DNA of 64,000 nucleotides from Salinicola socius (GCF_001937195.1 NZ_MSDO01000002.1:124001-188000), one strand, 5' to 3'. Counted from the stretch's first letter, positions 14,334 to 24,327 are shown. Numbers and translations: made by a program. The notes: a model not told the origin generated them from the sequence alone.

Positions 14334-14420
14334 GCCGAAGTGGTGGAATTGGTAGACACGCTATCTTGAGGGGGTAGTGACCTTACGGTCGTGCGGGTTC
14401 AAGTCCCGCCTTCGGCACCA
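14334..14420 (+). tRNA. tRNA-Leu (GAG)
   Basis: The 87-nt gene folds with acceptor stem GCCGAAG/CTTCGGC, discriminator A and encoded CCA. The anticodon stem CTATC/GGTAG closes the loop TTGAGGG, so the anticodon is GAG (reads CUC/CUU). The long variable arm expected of tRNA-Leu follows, and the T arm has GGTTCAAGTCC. It lies between secG and the initiator tRNA, as leuU does in E. coli. Confidence 0.97.
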
Positions 14421-14509
14421 TCGTCAAGTCTTCCGGTCGAGCAGTCTCGGATCTCTCAGCGATAGCATGACGATTCTTGCGAAAGAATCCGGCGATATCA
14501 CGGCCTTCC

Positions 14510-14538
14510 TTGACCCATCTCAAGGACGTTCCTATAAT
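14510..14538 (+). promoter_or_regulatory. Sigma-70 promoter for tRNA-fMet and the rimP-nusA-infB operon
   Basis: TTGACC (14510-14515) and a perfect TATAAT (14533-14538) are separated by 17 bp, close to the ideal sigma-70 promoter. The expected start point, about 14545, lies 8 bp before the tRNA 5' end. This is the best sigma-70 match I found in the window. Confidence 0.9.
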
Positions 14539-14552
14539 CGCCAACCTGATGT

Positions 14553-14629
<77 letters not shown>

Positions 14630-14642
14630 AGTTTCTTGAAAG

Positions 14643-14667
14643 GCCCCTTCCTGAGAAGGGGCTTTTT
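14643..14667 (+). terminator. Terminator/attenuator between tRNA-fMet and rimP
   Basis: Perfect 8-bp stem GCCCCTTC, loop CTGA, GAAGGGGC, followed by five T residues. It lies 13 bp after the tRNA. As the rimP operon is normally co-transcribed with this tRNA, partial termination here would set the tRNA to mRNA ratio. Confidence 0.88.
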
Positions 14668-14802
14668 GTTAGTAGCTTTGTCGTTTCAACGTTGGCCGTT
14701 GTCGACGTCGCTGCTGACGTCAATGCCAGTCAGCCACCTAGCACCTTGCATGTCTCTCAACTCCCGGTCAGGTGCCTGATGCAACTGCTGTAGGAGTCGT
14801 TT

Positions 14803-15264
14803 GTGGTCACCAAGGATGCAGCACTTTATGCGATCATCGAGCCGGTGGTAACCGCCATGGGCTTCGAGTTGTGGGGCCTCGATTATCTGGCTCAGGGCAA
14901 GCATTCCAAGTTGATGATCTACATCGACAGCCCTAACGGCATCTCGGTCGACGATTGCGCCGGCGTCAGTCGCCAGGTCAGCGGCATCATGGATGTCGAA
15001 GACCCGATCTCGGGCAACTACAGTCTGGAAGTTTCCTCTCCCGGACTCGATCGCCCACTTTATACGCTCGATCACTTTTCGCGCTTCAGCGGCCATGTGG
15101 TGCAGCTCAAGTTGCGCACCGCGTTCGATGGTCGGCGCAAGTTCCAGGGGCGTCTGGCCGGTATCGACGGCGATGAAGTGCTGTTGCATATCGACTCGGA
15201 AGAGTACTGCTTTCCTATAGAAAGCATCGATCAGGCTCGCGTCGTCCCGCAATTCGACGACTGA
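14803..15264 (+). CDS. rimP: Ribosome maturation factor RimP
   Basis: RimP assists 30S maturation. The 153-residue protein starts at GTG, with TAGGAG 6 bp upstream. The N-terminal domain has the conserved MGFELWGLDYL and LMIYIDSPNGISVDDC segments, followed by the SSPGLDRPL motif and a C-terminal Sm-like barrel (about residues 90-150). It is first in the rimP-nusA-infB-rbfA-truB-rpsO cluster. Confidence 0.95.
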   Translation: MVTKDAALYAIIEPVVTAMGFELWGLDYLAQGKHSKLMIYIDSPNGISVDDCAGVSRQVSGIMDVEDPISGNYSLEVSSPGLDRPLYTLDHFSRFSGHVVQLKLRTAFDGRRKFQGRLAGIDGDEVLLHIDSEEYCFPIESIDQARVVPQFDD

Positions 15265-15293
15265 TTCGACTCCCTGTTATTCGATGACCCAGT

Positions 15294-15350
15294 CATTCGA
15301 GGCTGACTCGGCTATTCGAGATCGATTCAGTTATTCGAGACAAAGAACCG
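15294..15350 (+). repeat. Degenerate 19-bp tandem repeat between rimP and nusA
   Basis: Three adjacent 19-bp units begin with CATTCGAG, TATTCGAG and TATTCGAG (15294, 15313 and 15332). More diverged ATTCGA copies lie upstream at 15252, 15264 and 15279, so the array decays leftward into the rimP 3' end. The unit has stop codons and no RBS of its own, so it is not coding. Confidence 0.75.
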
Positions 15351-15371
15351 GTTTTTCGGCGAGGCATAGGC

Positions 15372-16865
15372 ATGAGCAAAGAGATACTGCTGGTCGTTGA
15401 CGCCATCTCCAACGAGAAGAGCGTGCCCCGAGATGTGATTTTCGAGGCTGTCGAAGCGGCGCTGGCCAGCGCATCGCGCAAGCGTTTCGAGGGGCAGGAC
15501 GTCAGCGTTCGCGTTCAGATTGATCGCCGCACCGGCGAGTACGATACTTTCCGTCGCTGGACTGTGGTCGAAGACGAAGAGTATCTCAGCGAAGATCGTG
15601 AAATTCCGGTCTCCGAGGCGGAGAAGCGTGACCCGCCGTTGGCGGCAGGGGATGTCGTCGAGGAGCAGGTCGAATCGGTCGCCTTCGGTCGCATCGCGGC
15701 ACAGACCGCCAAGCAGGTCATCGTGCAGAAGGTGCGTGAAGCCGAACGCGCCCAGATCGTCAAGCATTACTCCGAGCGGGAAGGTGAACTTGTCGCCGGT
15801 ATCGTCAAGAAAACGACACGTGACGGGCTGATCATTGACCTGGGCGAGAATGCCGAGGGGTTCCTGCCGCGTGGCGAGATGCTTCCCGGCGAACGCTACC
15901 GCATGAACGAGCGCGTGCGCGCGCTGCTGTGGAAGGTCGATGCCGAGGCTCGCGGTTCCCAGCTGATTCTGTCGCGAACGAAGCCGGGCATGCTGGTCGA
16001 GCTTTTCAAGATCGAAGTGCCGGAGATCGCCGAACAGCTGATCGAGATCAAGGGGGCCGCCCGTGATCCGGGGGCTCGCGCCAAGATCGCGGTCAAAACC
16101 AATGACAGGCGCATCGACCCCGTCGGTGCCTGTGTCGGCATGCGTGGTTCACGCGTGCAAGCGGTGTCCAACGAGCTGCGTAATGAGCGCGTGGACATCA
16201 TTTTATGGGACGATAACCCCGCGCAACTGGTCATCAATGCCATGGCGCCGGCGGAAGTCGCTTCCATTCTCGTCGACGAGGACGCCCATTCGATGGATGT
16301 CGCCGTCGGCGAAGACAACCTCGCTCAGGCCATCGGTCGTAGCGGCCAGAACGTCAGACTCGCCAGCGAGTTGACGGGATGGACGCTCAACGTGATGACC
16401 GTTGACGAGGCCGAGGGTAAACGCGAGCAGGAAGTCGACAGCCTGGTCGAATATTTCATCAACCATCTTGAGATCGACGAAGACGTCGCCCGTATCCTGG
16501 TCGAGGAAGGGTTCACGACGATCGAAGAGCTGGCCTATGTGCCGCTCGAAGAGATGCTGGAGATCGAAGAGTTCGATGAGGATCTGGTCGAGGAACTTCG
16601 TGCAAGAGCCAAGGATGAGCTGCTCAACTTGGCCATCGCGACGGAAGAGCAATTGGATGGCGCTCAGCCCGCCGAAGACCTTCTCACGATGGACGGCATG
16701 GACCGCCACCTGGCTTTCATTTTCGCCAGCCGTGGCATCGTCACCATGGAGGACCTCGCAGAACAGTCCATCGAGGATTTGAAGGATATCGACGACGTGG
16801 ACGAGGAGCGCGCAGCGGTACTGATCATGACTGCCCGTGCGCCTTGGTTTCAGAGCGAAGAGTAA
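15372..16865 (+). CDS. nusA: Transcription termination/antitermination protein NusA
   Basis: NusA modulates pausing, termination and antitermination by RNA polymerase. The 497-residue protein has the N-terminal polymerase-binding domain ([20 protein letters not shown]), the S1 domain ([20 protein letters not shown]), two KH domains ([38 protein letters not shown]) and two acidic C-terminal repeats (about residues 365-425 and 440-495) as in other gammaproteobacteria. Confidence 0.97.
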   Translation: MSKEILLVVDAISNEKSVPRDVIFEAVEAALASASRKRFEGQDVSVRVQIDRRTGEYDTFRRWTVVEDEEYLSEDREIPVSEAEKRDPPLAAGDVVEEQVESVAFGRIAAQTAKQVIVQKVREAERAQIVKHYSEREGELVAGIVKKTTRDGLIIDLGENAEGFLPRGEMLPGERYRMNERVRALLWKVDAEARGSQLILSRTKPGMLVELFKIEVPEIAEQLIEIKGAARDPGARAKIAVKTNDRRIDPVGACVGMRGSRVQAVSNELRNERVDIILWDDNPAQLVINAMAPAEVASILVDEDAHSMDVAVGEDNLAQAIGRSGQNVRLASELTGWTLNVMTVDEAEGKREQEVDSLVEYFINHLEIDEDVARILVEEGFTTIEELAYVPLEEMLEIEEFDEDLVEELRARAKDELLNLAIATEEQLDGAQPAEDLLTMDGMDRHLAFIFASRGIVTMEDLAEQSIEDLKDIDDVDEERAAVLIMTARAPWFQSEE

Positions 16866-16892
16866 CGTGGTCACGGGTTCAGGAGGGTCGTA

Positions 16893-19415
16893 ATGTCAGA
16901 CATGACCGTAAAAGAGTTTGCCGGCAAGGTGGGACGCGATGTGTCTCGCCTGCTTGAACAGATGAAGGATGCGGGTCTGCCGCATCAGAAAGAAAGCGAC
17001 GCGGTCTCCGAAGAGGACAAGCAGCGTCTGCTCGATCACCTGACCAAAAGTCACGGTGGCGGACGGGGTCCGCGTAACCGCATCACCTTGACGCGCAATA
17101 CCCGCAGCAAGATTCGGTCGGGCGAGCGCGGCAAGACCATCGAGGTGCAGGTGCGCAAGAAGCGTACCTACGTCAAGCGGGATGCGGAGCCGGTCGAAGA
17201 AGTCGTGGCCGAGGAAACGGGGCCGCGGCAACTGGTCGGCGACATGGCCGACCAGGCGCAGCAGTCCGAGCAGGCAGCTGCCGAAGCGGCGAGCGCAGCG
17301 GCGCAGAGCCAGACCGCCGGGCAGGAAAGCTCCAACAAGGCTGCCGCACCGGCGCCCGAACCCCAGGCGCCGGGGAGCGACATTCCCCAGGAGCCTCAGG
17401 TCGAGGACAACGAGCCGACTTCCAACAGTCAGCCGTTCGTCGAGCCGCCTCCCAAGGAGCAGCGCACCGAAAATCGTCGCGCCCATCCCAAGAAGGACAA
17501 GGAGCGTGATCAGGGTCGTCGCGGCCGTCGTGACGACAATGACGATCGTTCCGAGCGTCGTCGCGGTAGCGGCGCCAAGAAGGTCAAGCGTGCCGAGCGT
17601 CGGGGTAGTCGTCGCGGTCGCGGTGACAACGAGCATGGCTTCCAGAAGCCGACGCAGCCGATCGTGCGTGAAGTCGCGCTGCCGGAATCGATCAGCGTTG
17701 CCGAACTGGCGGACAAGATGTCGGTCAAGGCCAACGAAGTGATCAAGGCCATGTTCAACATGGGCGCGGCGGTCACCATCAACCAGACCATCGATCAGGA
17801 TACGGCTGCCATCGTGGTCGAGGAGATGGGGCACAAGCCCAAGCTGGTCAAGGAAGATGCGCTCGAGACCGAAGTGCTCGAAGGCATCTCCTATGAAGGC
17901 GACGAGATCACCCGCTCACCGGTCGTCACCGTCATGGGTCACGTCGACCATGGCAAGACGTCGCTGCTCGACTTCATTCGTCGCACCAAGGTCGCGACTG
18001 GCGAAGCCGGCGGTATCACCCAGCATATCGGCGCGTATCACGTCGAAGGCGAACATGGTGGCGTCACCTTCCTGGATACACCGGGTCACGCGGCCTTTAC
18101 CGCCATGCGTGCTCGTGGTGCCCAGGCGACCGACGTCGTCATCCTGGTGGTTGCCGCCGACGATGGCGTCATGCCGCAGACGGTCGAGGCGGTAGAACAC
18201 GCCAAGGCTGCCGGCGTACAGCTGGTCGTCGCGATCAACAAGATCGACAAGGAAGGCGCCGATCTCGACCGGATCCGCAACGAGCTGTCTCAGCACGGTG
18301 TGATTTCCGAAGAGTGGGGCGGCGATACGCAGTTCGTGCAGGTCTCGGCGAAGACCGGCGAGGGTATCGATCAGCTGCTGGAATCGGTATTGCTGGTTTC
18401 CGAAGTGCTCGAGCTCAAGGCCGTTCCCGAAGCCCCCGCGAAAGGCGTGGTCGTCGAATCGCGCCTCGACAAGGGCCGCGGGCCGGTAGCGACCGTGCTG
18501 GTACAGAACGGTACGCTCAAGCGTGGCGACATCGTCCTTGCCGGCCTGCATTACGGCCGTGTCCGGGCGCTGACCAACGAGCTCGGCAAGCAGGTCGAGT
18601 CGGTCGGCCCGTCCATGCCGGTCGAGATCCAGGGTCTCGACGGCACGCCGGAAGCCGGTGAAGACTTCATGGTCCTGACCGACGAGAAGAAGGCACGCGA
18701 AATCGCCAACTTCCGTCAGGGCAAATACCGCGAAGTCCGTCTGGCACGTCAGCAGAAGGCCAAGCTGGAGAACATGTTCAGCCAGATGGGCCAGGACGAG
18801 GTTGCCAAGGTCAACGTCGTGCTCAAGGTCGACGTGCAGGGCTCGCTGGAAGCGATCCGTGGCGCGCTGGAAGAACTCTCTACCGACGAAGTTCAGGTCG
18901 CTGTGGTCTCTTCCGGGGTCGGCGGCATCACCGGTACCGATGCCAACCTGGCACTGGCCAGTGAAGCGATTCTGGTCGGCTTCAACGTCCGTGCCGACGC
19001 CTCTGCCCGGGAAATCGTCGAGCGTGAAGGTCTGGATCTGCGCTACTACAGCGTCATCTACCAGCTCATCGACGAGGTCAAGCAGGCCATGAGTGGCATG
19101 CTGGCGCCCGAGTGGAAAGAAGAGATCGTCGGCATCGCCGAAGTGCGCGATGTGTTCAAGGCACCGAAGATCGGCGCTATCGCGGGCTGCATGGTCGTCG
19201 AGGGCTCCGTTCACCGCAACAAGAAGATCCGTGTCCTGCGTGACAACGTGGTCATCTATGAAGGCGAGCTGGAATCTCTGCGTCGCTTCAAGGATGACGT
19301 CAACGAAGTGCGTAACGGCATGGAGTGCGGTATCGGCGTCAAGAACTACAACGACGTCCAGGTCGGCGACAAGATCGAGGTCTTCGATCAGGTCAAGGTC
19401 GAGCGTACCCTGTAA
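16893..19415 (+). CDS. infB: Translation initiation factor IF-2
   Basis: IF-2 is the GTPase that places fMet-tRNA on the 30S subunit. The 840-residue protein has an N-terminal IF2N domain ([20 protein letters not shown]), a long low-complexity linker (about residues 95-255; first Ala/Gln/Glu-rich, then Arg/Asp/Lys-rich) and a second IF2N domain. The G domain carries [24 protein letters not shown] and NKID, and is followed by domains II-IV ending in [22 protein letters not shown] is present upstream. Internal initiation sites for shorter forms, known in E. coli, cannot be judged here. Confidence 0.98.
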   Translation: MSDMTVKEFAGKVGRDVSRLLEQMKDAGLPHQKESDAVSEEDKQRLLDHLTKSHGGGRGPRNRITLTRNTRSKIRSGERGKTIEVQVRKKRTYVKRDAEPVEEVVAEETGPRQLVGDMADQAQQSEQAAAEAASAAAQSQTAGQESSNKAAAPAPEPQAPGSDIPQEPQVEDNEPTSNSQPFVEPPPKEQRTENRRAHPKKDKERDQGRRGRRDDNDDRSERRRGSGAKKVKRAERRGSRRGRGDNEHGFQKPTQPIVREVALPESISVAELADKMSVKANEVIKAMFNMGAAVTINQTIDQDTAAIVVEEMGHKPKLVKEDALETEVLEGISYEGDEITRSPVVTVMGHVDHGKTSLLDFIRRTKVATGEAGGITQHIGAYHVEGEHGGVTFLDTPGHAAFTAMRARGAQATDVVILVVAADDGVMPQTVEAVEHAKAAGVQLVVAINKIDKEGADLDRIRNELSQHGVISEEWGGDTQFVQVSAKTGEGIDQLLESVLLVSEVLELKAVPEAPAKGVVVESRLDKGRGPVATVLVQNGTLKRGDIVLAGLHYGRVRALTNELGKQVESVGPSMPVEIQGLDGTPEAGEDFMVLTDEKKAREIANFRQGKYREVRLARQQKAKLENMFSQMGQDEVAKVNVVLKVDVQGSLEAIRGALEELSTDEVQVAVVSSGVGGITGTDANLALASEAILVGFNVRADASAREIVEREGLDLRYYSVIYQLIDEVKQAMSGMLAPEWKEEIVGIAEVRDVFKAPKIGAIAGCMVVEGSVHRNKKIRVLRDNVVIYEGELESLRRFKDDVNEVRNGMECGIGVKNYNDVQVGDKIEVFDQVKVERTL

Positions 19416-19425
19416 GTGACTGGAC

Positions 19426-19467
19426 CCCGCAGGCGCCCAGATTGTCTACGACATAGGCGCCTGCGGG
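19426..19467 (+). other. Long stem-loop between infB and rbfA
   Basis: A perfect 12-bp inverted repeat (CCCGCAGGCGCC / GGCGCCTGCGGG) with an 18-nt loop fills the infB-rbfA gap and ends 16 bp before the rbfA start. No U-tract follows, so it is more likely an RNA processing or stability element than a terminator. Confidence 0.7.
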
Positions 19468-19483
19468 ATCTCGAGAGGCAACG

Positions 19484-19936
19484 ATGCGCGAATTCAAACG
19501 AACCGATCGGGTCGCCGACCAGCTGCAGCAAGAGCTGGCCGTACTGATCCAGCGCGAGATCAAGGATCCGCGCCTGGGGATGGTCACGGTCAGCTCGGTC
19601 ACGGTCAGTCGGGATCTCGGCTACGCCGATATCCACGTGACGCTGCTGGGCGAAAACGATCCGGCTCGGGTCAAGGAAAACCTGGCCGTGCTCAAGCGGG
19701 CCGCCGGCTTTCTGCGCTCGCAGATCGCGCGCCGCATCAAGCTCCGCCACGTTCCTGAACTGCGCTTCCACTACGATGAAAGCGTGGTACGCGGGCACAA
19801 GCTGTCGGCGCTGATAGAAGAAGCCGTCGCCAGCAACCGGCCGCAGCAGAGTGACGAAGCGGAACTGGCAGACGAGGTTCAGAAAGACGAGCCTCGGTCA
19901 GACGGTACGCGGAGCGAGGACGGAGAGTCTCGCTGA
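19484..19936 (+). CDS. rbfA: Ribosome-binding factor A
   Basis: RbfA binds the 30S subunit during late 16S maturation and cold adaptation. The 150-residue protein has the family N-terminus MREFKRTDRVADQLQQELA and the KH-like core with RHVPELRFHYDESV. The last 30 residues are an acidic tail beyond the core. The stop codon shares one base with the truB ATG (TGATG). Confidence 0.96.
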   Translation: MREFKRTDRVADQLQQELAVLIQREIKDPRLGMVTVSSVTVSRDLGYADIHVTLLGENDPARVKENLAVLKRAAGFLRSQIARRIKLRHVPELRFHYDESVVRGHKLSALIEEAVASNRPQQSDEAELADEVQKDEPRSDGTRSEDGESR

Positions 19937-20868
19937 TGGCAAGGCGTCGCAAGGGGTTGCCCATCAACGGCGTGCTGCTGCTGGACAAGCCCAAGGGCGT
20001 GTCGAGCAATCACGCGCTGCAGCGCGTCCGACGGCTGTTTCAGGCGCGCAAGGCGGGCCACACCGGTACGCTCGATCCCATGGCGACCGGGCTGCTGCCG
20101 GTCTGCCTGGGTGAAGCGACCAAGTTCTCCGCCCACCTGCTCGAAGCCGACAAGGTCTACCGGACCCGAATCAAATTCGGTGAAGTGACCACGACCGGTG
20201 ACGCCGAAGGTGACGTGGTGGAACGCCGTTCACTGCCGACAACGCTGGACCGAGATGCCGTCGAAGCCGTTCTCGAACGCTTCCGAGGTGAGATCGACCA
20301 GGTCCCGCCGATGTATTCGGCGCTCAAGCACCAAGGGCGCAAGCTCTATGAACTTGCGCGTGAGGGCGAAACGGTAGCGCGTGCGCCCAGGCGCGTGACG
20401 ATATATGATATGCGCCCGCTCGGCTGGGAGCCCGATGGTGTCTGGTTGCAGGTGCGCTGCAGCAAAGGCACCTACATACGGACGCTGGCCGAGGATATCG
20501 GCGCAGCGCTGGGGCTTGGCGCTCATATCACGGCGCTGGAGCGGCTGGAAACGGGTCCTTTCGACAGTGAAAGACGACTCTCCCTCGAAGCCCTCGAGGC
20601 GATGAGTGACGAGGAGCGACTGGCACAGCTGCTGCCGGTCGACGTGATGCTCGAGCATCTGCCGACGCTCAGCGTGGCGGAGACCGTGGCCCAACGCCTG
20701 CTGCTGGGGCAGCGGGCGGAGTTGGCCGATAGCCAGCTGGCACCGGGCACCACCGCCAGACTGTATCGCGACGAATCCTTTCTGGGATTGGTCGAATTGA
20801 CCGCGCAAGGGGAGGTTACTCCCCGGCGTCTGGTCGATACGACAGCCTTGAACTCGGGAGGCGCCTGA
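19936..20868 (+). CDS. truB: tRNA pseudouridine(55) synthase
   Basis: TruB makes pseudouridine 55 in the T loop of tRNAs. The 310-residue protein has GVLLLDKPKGVSSNHALQ and the catalytic motif AGHTGTLDPMATGLLPVC with the catalytic Asp, then VRCSKGTYIRTLAEDIG. The C-terminal region (about 240-305) is the PUA-like domain. It overlaps rbfA by one base. Confidence 0.97.
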   Translation: MARRRKGLPINGVLLLDKPKGVSSNHALQRVRRLFQARKAGHTGTLDPMATGLLPVCLGEATKFSAHLLEADKVYRTRIKFGEVTTTGDAEGDVVERRSLPTTLDRDAVEAVLERFRGEIDQVPPMYSALKHQGRKLYELAREGETVARAPRRVTIYDMRPLGWEPDGVWLQVRCSKGTYIRTLAEDIGAALGLGAHITALERLETGPFDSERRLSLEALEAMSDEERLAQLLPVDVMLEHLPTLSVAETVAQRLLLGQRAELADSQLAPGTTARLYRDESFLGLVELTAQGEVTPRRLVDTTALNSGGA

Positions 20869-21016
20869 ACCGGGACGAGTCCTGGCAGGTGCAATCGGTC
20901 AAGCTGTCAGCATCGATTCGATGCGCCCGTCCATGTGACGGTTAACCGGGAGGCTGCAAATATGCGTGGTCTCCGACATTCATCATTCAGGCATATTGCT
21001 TGCTGGAGAGTTTTTC

Positions 21017-21286
21017 ATGGCACTAACTGCTGAAAAGAAAGCCGAGATCGTCAAAGAGTTTGGTCAAGGCGAAAGCGATACCGGTTCCCCGGAAGTCCAG
21101 GTTGCACTGCTGAGCGCCAACATCGACGGTCTGCAGAGCCACTTCAAGGATCACAAGCAGGATCACCACTCTCGTCGTGGCCTGATCCGCATGGTCAACC
21201 AGCGTCGTAAACTGCTGGACTACCTCAAGGGCAAGGACTTCGAGCGCTATCAGGCGCTGATCAAGAAGCTCGGCCTGCGTCGCTAA
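21017..21286 (+). CDS. rpsO: 30S ribosomal protein S15
   Basis: S15 binds the central domain of 16S rRNA. The start at 21017 ([16 protein letters not shown]) is the family N-terminus with TGGAGAG upstream; the frame is open 17 codons further upstream without homology. The 89 residues are of exact family length, with the conserved SPEVQVALL and DHHSRRGL motifs. In E. coli and Pseudomonas pnp follows; here a terminator and eutB follow instead. Confidence 0.97.
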   Translation: MALTAEKKAEIVKEFGQGESDTGSPEVQVALLSANIDGLQSHFKDHKQDHHSRRGLIRMVNQRRKLLDYLKGKDFERYQALIKKLGLRR

Positions 21287-21353
21287 AACGCCGGGCTGCC
21301 GATGTCGGCGGCCTGGCACTAGCGATGATCGATGGCCTCGTGCCATCGGCGAA

Positions 21354-21384
21354 AGCCCTATCGACCTGGTCGGTAGGGCTTTTT
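21354..21384 (+). terminator. Rho-independent terminator after rpsO
   Basis: AGCCCTA pairs with TAGGGCT around an inner CGACC/GGTCG stem, followed by a run of five T residues starting with the last base of the stem. It closes the rimP-rpsO operon and separates it from eutB. Confidence 0.85.
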
Positions 21385-21482
21385 CCTTGTCTGGCGCTCC
21401 GCATTTTCTTGTCGCAGGAGAAGTCTCTCTCATGGCATAAACTGAGACGACCGTATAACGACAATGATCCCGGGAGTGTGCC

Positions 21483-22904
21483 ATGGCTGAACACGTCATC
21501 GACATCGGCGGTCGACGCTATCGCTTCGACACTCTTGGCGCGCTGATGGCTGCGGCTTCGCCCCGTCGTTCCGGGGACGAACTGGCCGGTGTCGCTGCCA
21601 CCAGCGCCGAAGAGCGGGTCATTGCCCAGATGGCGCTGGCGGAGCTGCCGCTCACCGCCTTTCTGGAAGAGCCGCTCATTCCCTACGAGGAAGATGAGAT
21701 CACCCGGCTGATTCTCGATCGCCACGACCGCGACGCGTTCGCGCCGATCGCCGCGCTGAGCGTCGGCGAGTTTCGCAACTGGCTGCTCTCCGAGCGTGCC
21801 GATAGCCGGTCACTGAAGGCGTTGGCACCCGGCCTGACGCCGGAGATGGTGGCGGCGGTTTCCAAGCTGATGCGCGTGCAGGATCTGGTGCTGGTCGGCC
21901 GAAAATGCGAGGTCGTCACGCGCTTCCGCAATACCATTGGCCTGCCGGGCCGGCTGTCGACGCGGTTGCAGCCCAATCATCCCACCGACGACGCTTCCGG
22001 CATCGCGGCCAGCATCCTCGATGGCCTGCTCTACGCCAGCGGCGACGCCGTGATCGGCATCAATCCCGCCACCGACAACACGTCCACGGTGGTGACGCTG
22101 TTGAAGATGCTCGACGAAATCATCTCCCGCTACGAAATCCCCACCCAGAGCTGCGTGTTGACCCATGTCACCACCGCCATCGAGGCGATCGAGCGCGGTG
22201 CGCCCACCGATCTGGTATTCCAGTCGATCGCCGGCACCGAAGCCGCCAATCGCGGCTTCGGCATCGATCTCGCGCTGCTGCGGGAGGGGCGCGAGGCGGC
22301 ACTGTCGCTGAATCGCGGACCGCTCGGCAACAACGTGATGTACTTCGAGACCGGCCAGGGGAGCGCGCTTTCCGCCGACGCCCATCATGGGCTCGACCAG
22401 CAGACCCTGGAAGCACGCGCCTACGCGGTCGCGCGCGAGTTCGAACCGCTGCTGGTCAATACCGTGGTCGGCTTCATCGGCCCCGAGTATCTGTTCGACG
22501 GCAAGCAGATCATCCGCGCCGGGCTGGAAGATCACTTCTGCGGCAAGCTGCTCGGCGTGCCGATGGGGTGCGATGTCTGCTACACCAATCACGCCGAGGC
22601 CGACCAGGACGACATGGACATGCTGCTCACCCTGCTCGGTGCGGCGGGATGCAGCTACATCATGGGCATTCCCGGCTCCGACGACATCATGCTCAACTAC
22701 CAGACCACCTCGTTTCACGATGCACTCTATCTGCGCCAGGTACTTGGCCTGCGCCCGGCGCCGGAGTTCGAAGCCTGGCTGGAAACCAGCGGTATCTATC
22801 GTCACGATCGCGGCATCGCCTTTGATCGGGACTTGCCGTCACGCTTCCAGCACGTGTTGGGGGCAATGGGCTTGGGCACGGTTGATACGGGAACAGCACG
22901 ATGA
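21483..22904 (+). CDS. eutB: Ethanolamine ammonia-lyase large subunit
   Basis: EutB is the catalytic subunit of adenosylcobalamin-dependent ethanolamine ammonia-lyase, making acetaldehyde and ammonia. The 473-residue TIM-barrel protein is slightly longer than the 453-residue E. coli protein. Conserved segments include DGLLYASGDAVIGINPATDN, FETGQGSALSADAHHG, GVPMGCDVCYTNHAEADQDD and MGIPGSDDIMLNYQTTSFHD. eutC overlaps its end by 4 bp (ATGA). No microcompartment shell genes or ethanolamine permease lie nearby, so this is a minimal, carboxysome-free eut unit. Confidence 0.96.
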   Translation: MAEHVIDIGGRRYRFDTLGALMAAASPRRSGDELAGVAATSAEERVIAQMALAELPLTAFLEEPLIPYEEDEITRLILDRHDRDAFAPIAALSVGEFRNWLLSERADSRSLKALAPGLTPEMVAAVSKLMRVQDLVLVGRKCEVVTRFRNTIGLPGRLSTRLQPNHPTDDASGIAASILDGLLYASGDAVIGINPATDNTSTVVTLLKMLDEIISRYEIPTQSCVLTHVTTAIEAIERGAPTDLVFQSIAGTEAANRGFGIDLALLREGREAALSLNRGPLGNNVMYFETGQGSALSADAHHGLDQQTLEARAYAVAREFEPLLVNTVVGFIGPEYLFDGKQIIRAGLEDHFCGKLLGVPMGCDVCYTNHAEADQDDMDMLLTLLGAAGCSYIMGIPGSDDIMLNYQTTSFHDALYLRQVLGLRPAPEFEAWLETSGIYRHDRGIAFDRDLPSRFQHVLGAMGLGTVDTGTAR

Positions 22905-23722
22905 ACGACGAGGATCTCCACGATGGCGATGCGGGTATCACCGTCATCAATCCCTGGCAGCGGTTGCGCGAGTTGACCGATGCCCGCATCGGCCTGGGGC
23001 GCGTCGGCGGCAGTCTGCCCACGGCAGCACAGCTGGCGTTTCAGTTGGACCATGCCCGGGCTCGCGATGCCGTGCACCTGGCGCTGGATACGGAGCGTCT
23101 GATGCCGGATCTGGACGCACGCTTTCCGCTGGCGCTGCGGCTGCAGAGCCGTGCCGTCGACCGCGACGAATATCTGCGTCGGCCGGATCTCGGGCGGCGG
23201 CTGTCGGAGCAAGCCGAGCAGGAGCTTGCCGCCATCACCCCCGAACCCTGCGATGTCTCGATCTGTGTGGTCGATGGTCTTTCCGCCAGGGCGATTCATG
23301 AACAGGCGATAGCGTTTCTCGATGCGGCGCTGCCGGAGATCGAACGGCTCGGCTTGTCGCTGGGGCCGGTGGCCCTGGTGGAGCAGGGACGGGTCGCGAT
23401 CGGCGACCCGATCGGCGAGGCGCTCAAGGCGCGCATGAGCGTGGTACTGATCGGCGAGCGTCCCGGTCTCAGCTCGCCGGACAGCCTGGGCCTCTACTTC
23501 ACCTGGGCGCCTCAGAGTGGCCGGCGCGACAGCGAACGCAACTGTATCTCCAACATTCGCCCACGCGGCTTGCGTTACGCCAACGCTGCCAGGCTGCTCG
23601 GCTATCTGATGCGCGAAGCGCAGGCGCTGGGTACCTCCGGCGTGGCGTTGAAGGATGACAGCGAAGTCGACTCCCGTCTCGGCGACGGTCGACAAGGCAA
23701 CTTTCTGCTGCCGCCCGCGTGA
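22901..23722 (+). CDS. eutC: Ethanolamine ammonia-lyase small subunit
   Basis: EutC binds the nucleotide end of adenosylcobalamin with EutB. The 273-residue protein carries the family features: an N-terminal region with the TDARIGLGRVGGSLPTAAQL motif, then VSICVVDGLSARAIHEQA, IGERPGLSSPDSLGLYFTW and SERNCISNIRPRGL. Its last 121 bp overlap the 3' end of the convergent AraC-type gene, so their transcripts would be antisense to each other. Confidence 0.95.
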   Translation: MNDEDLHDGDAGITVINPWQRLRELTDARIGLGRVGGSLPTAAQLAFQLDHARARDAVHLALDTERLMPDLDARFPLALRLQSRAVDRDEYLRRPDLGRRLSEQAEQELAAITPEPCDVSICVVDGLSARAIHEQAIAFLDAALPEIERLGLSLGPVALVEQGRVAIGDPIGEALKARMSVVLIGERPGLSSPDSLGLYFTWAPQSGRRDSERNCISNIRPRGLRYANAARLLGYLMREAQALGTSGVALKDDSEVDSRLGDGRQGNFLLPPA

Positions 23723-24327
23723 GCCTCGGCGGCGAATTCGAACGATGTCGGGCGCGTTACGGCGCCGATGACCGGTGCTGTAGGGGCAAGCTCCTGGACG
23801 GCATCGTTACCGAAGTGACGTCGCCACTCGCTCGGACTGGTACCGGTGACCCGGCGAAACAGTCGCGTGAAGTGAGACTGATCGCAGAAGCCACAGATCA
23901 GTGCAATGTCGGTCAACGGCGTCTGCTGATGCTGCATCAATGTTTGCGCCTGCCGAATACGCTGACGAAGGACGTAGTGACATGGGGTTTCGCCAAAAGT
24001 CATCTTGAAGGCATGGGTGAAGTGACCAACGCTCAGCCGGACGAGAGCCGCCAGATCCGCCGTGCGTATCCGGTCCTGAAGATGAGTCTCGACGTGAGCG
24101 GTAAGGCGCCGCGTTTGCCATCCCGCCAGTTTGCCAGGGTCGGTTTCATTCGAGAGCCGTTCTTGCAGCAGCGTCATGGCTCGGGAAAGACCGAGCTGCG
24201 CGGCAAGACGCTCGTCGTCGAGGCTATATACCGCCTGGGAGAGCAGGGATAGCACGAGCGCTACCCTTTCCGCCTTTACCGTTCGAGCAACCGGGGGTAG
24301 CGTCGATGCAGGGTGGGAACGCCTCAT
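23602..24327 (-). CDS. AraC-family transcriptional regulator
   Basis: The 241-residue protein carries two AraC helix-turn-helix motifs (about residues 83-175): RTADLAALVRLSVGHFTHAF and DIALICGFCDQSHFTRLFRR, followed by TGTSPSEWRRHFG. There is no clear N-terminal cupin domain, only about 70 residues upstream. The C-terminal 55 residues extend beyond the DNA-binding domain and overlap eutC on the other strand. Position next to eutBC suggests control of ethanolamine use, as EutR (AraC type) does in enterics, but this is inference; it could equally serve the adjacent two-component genes. Confidence 0.85.
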   Translation of the reverse strand: MRRSHPASTLPPVARTVKAERVALVLSLLSQAVYSLDDERLAAQLGLSRAMTLLQERLSNETDPGKLAGWQTRRLTAHVETHLQDRIRTADLAALVRLSVGHFTHAFKMTFGETPCHYVLRQRIRQAQTLMQHQQTPLTDIALICGFCDQSHFTRLFRRVTGTSPSEWRRHFGNDAVQELAPTAPVIGAVTRPTSFEFAAEAHAGGSRKLPCRPSPRRESTSLSSFNATPEVPSACASRIR

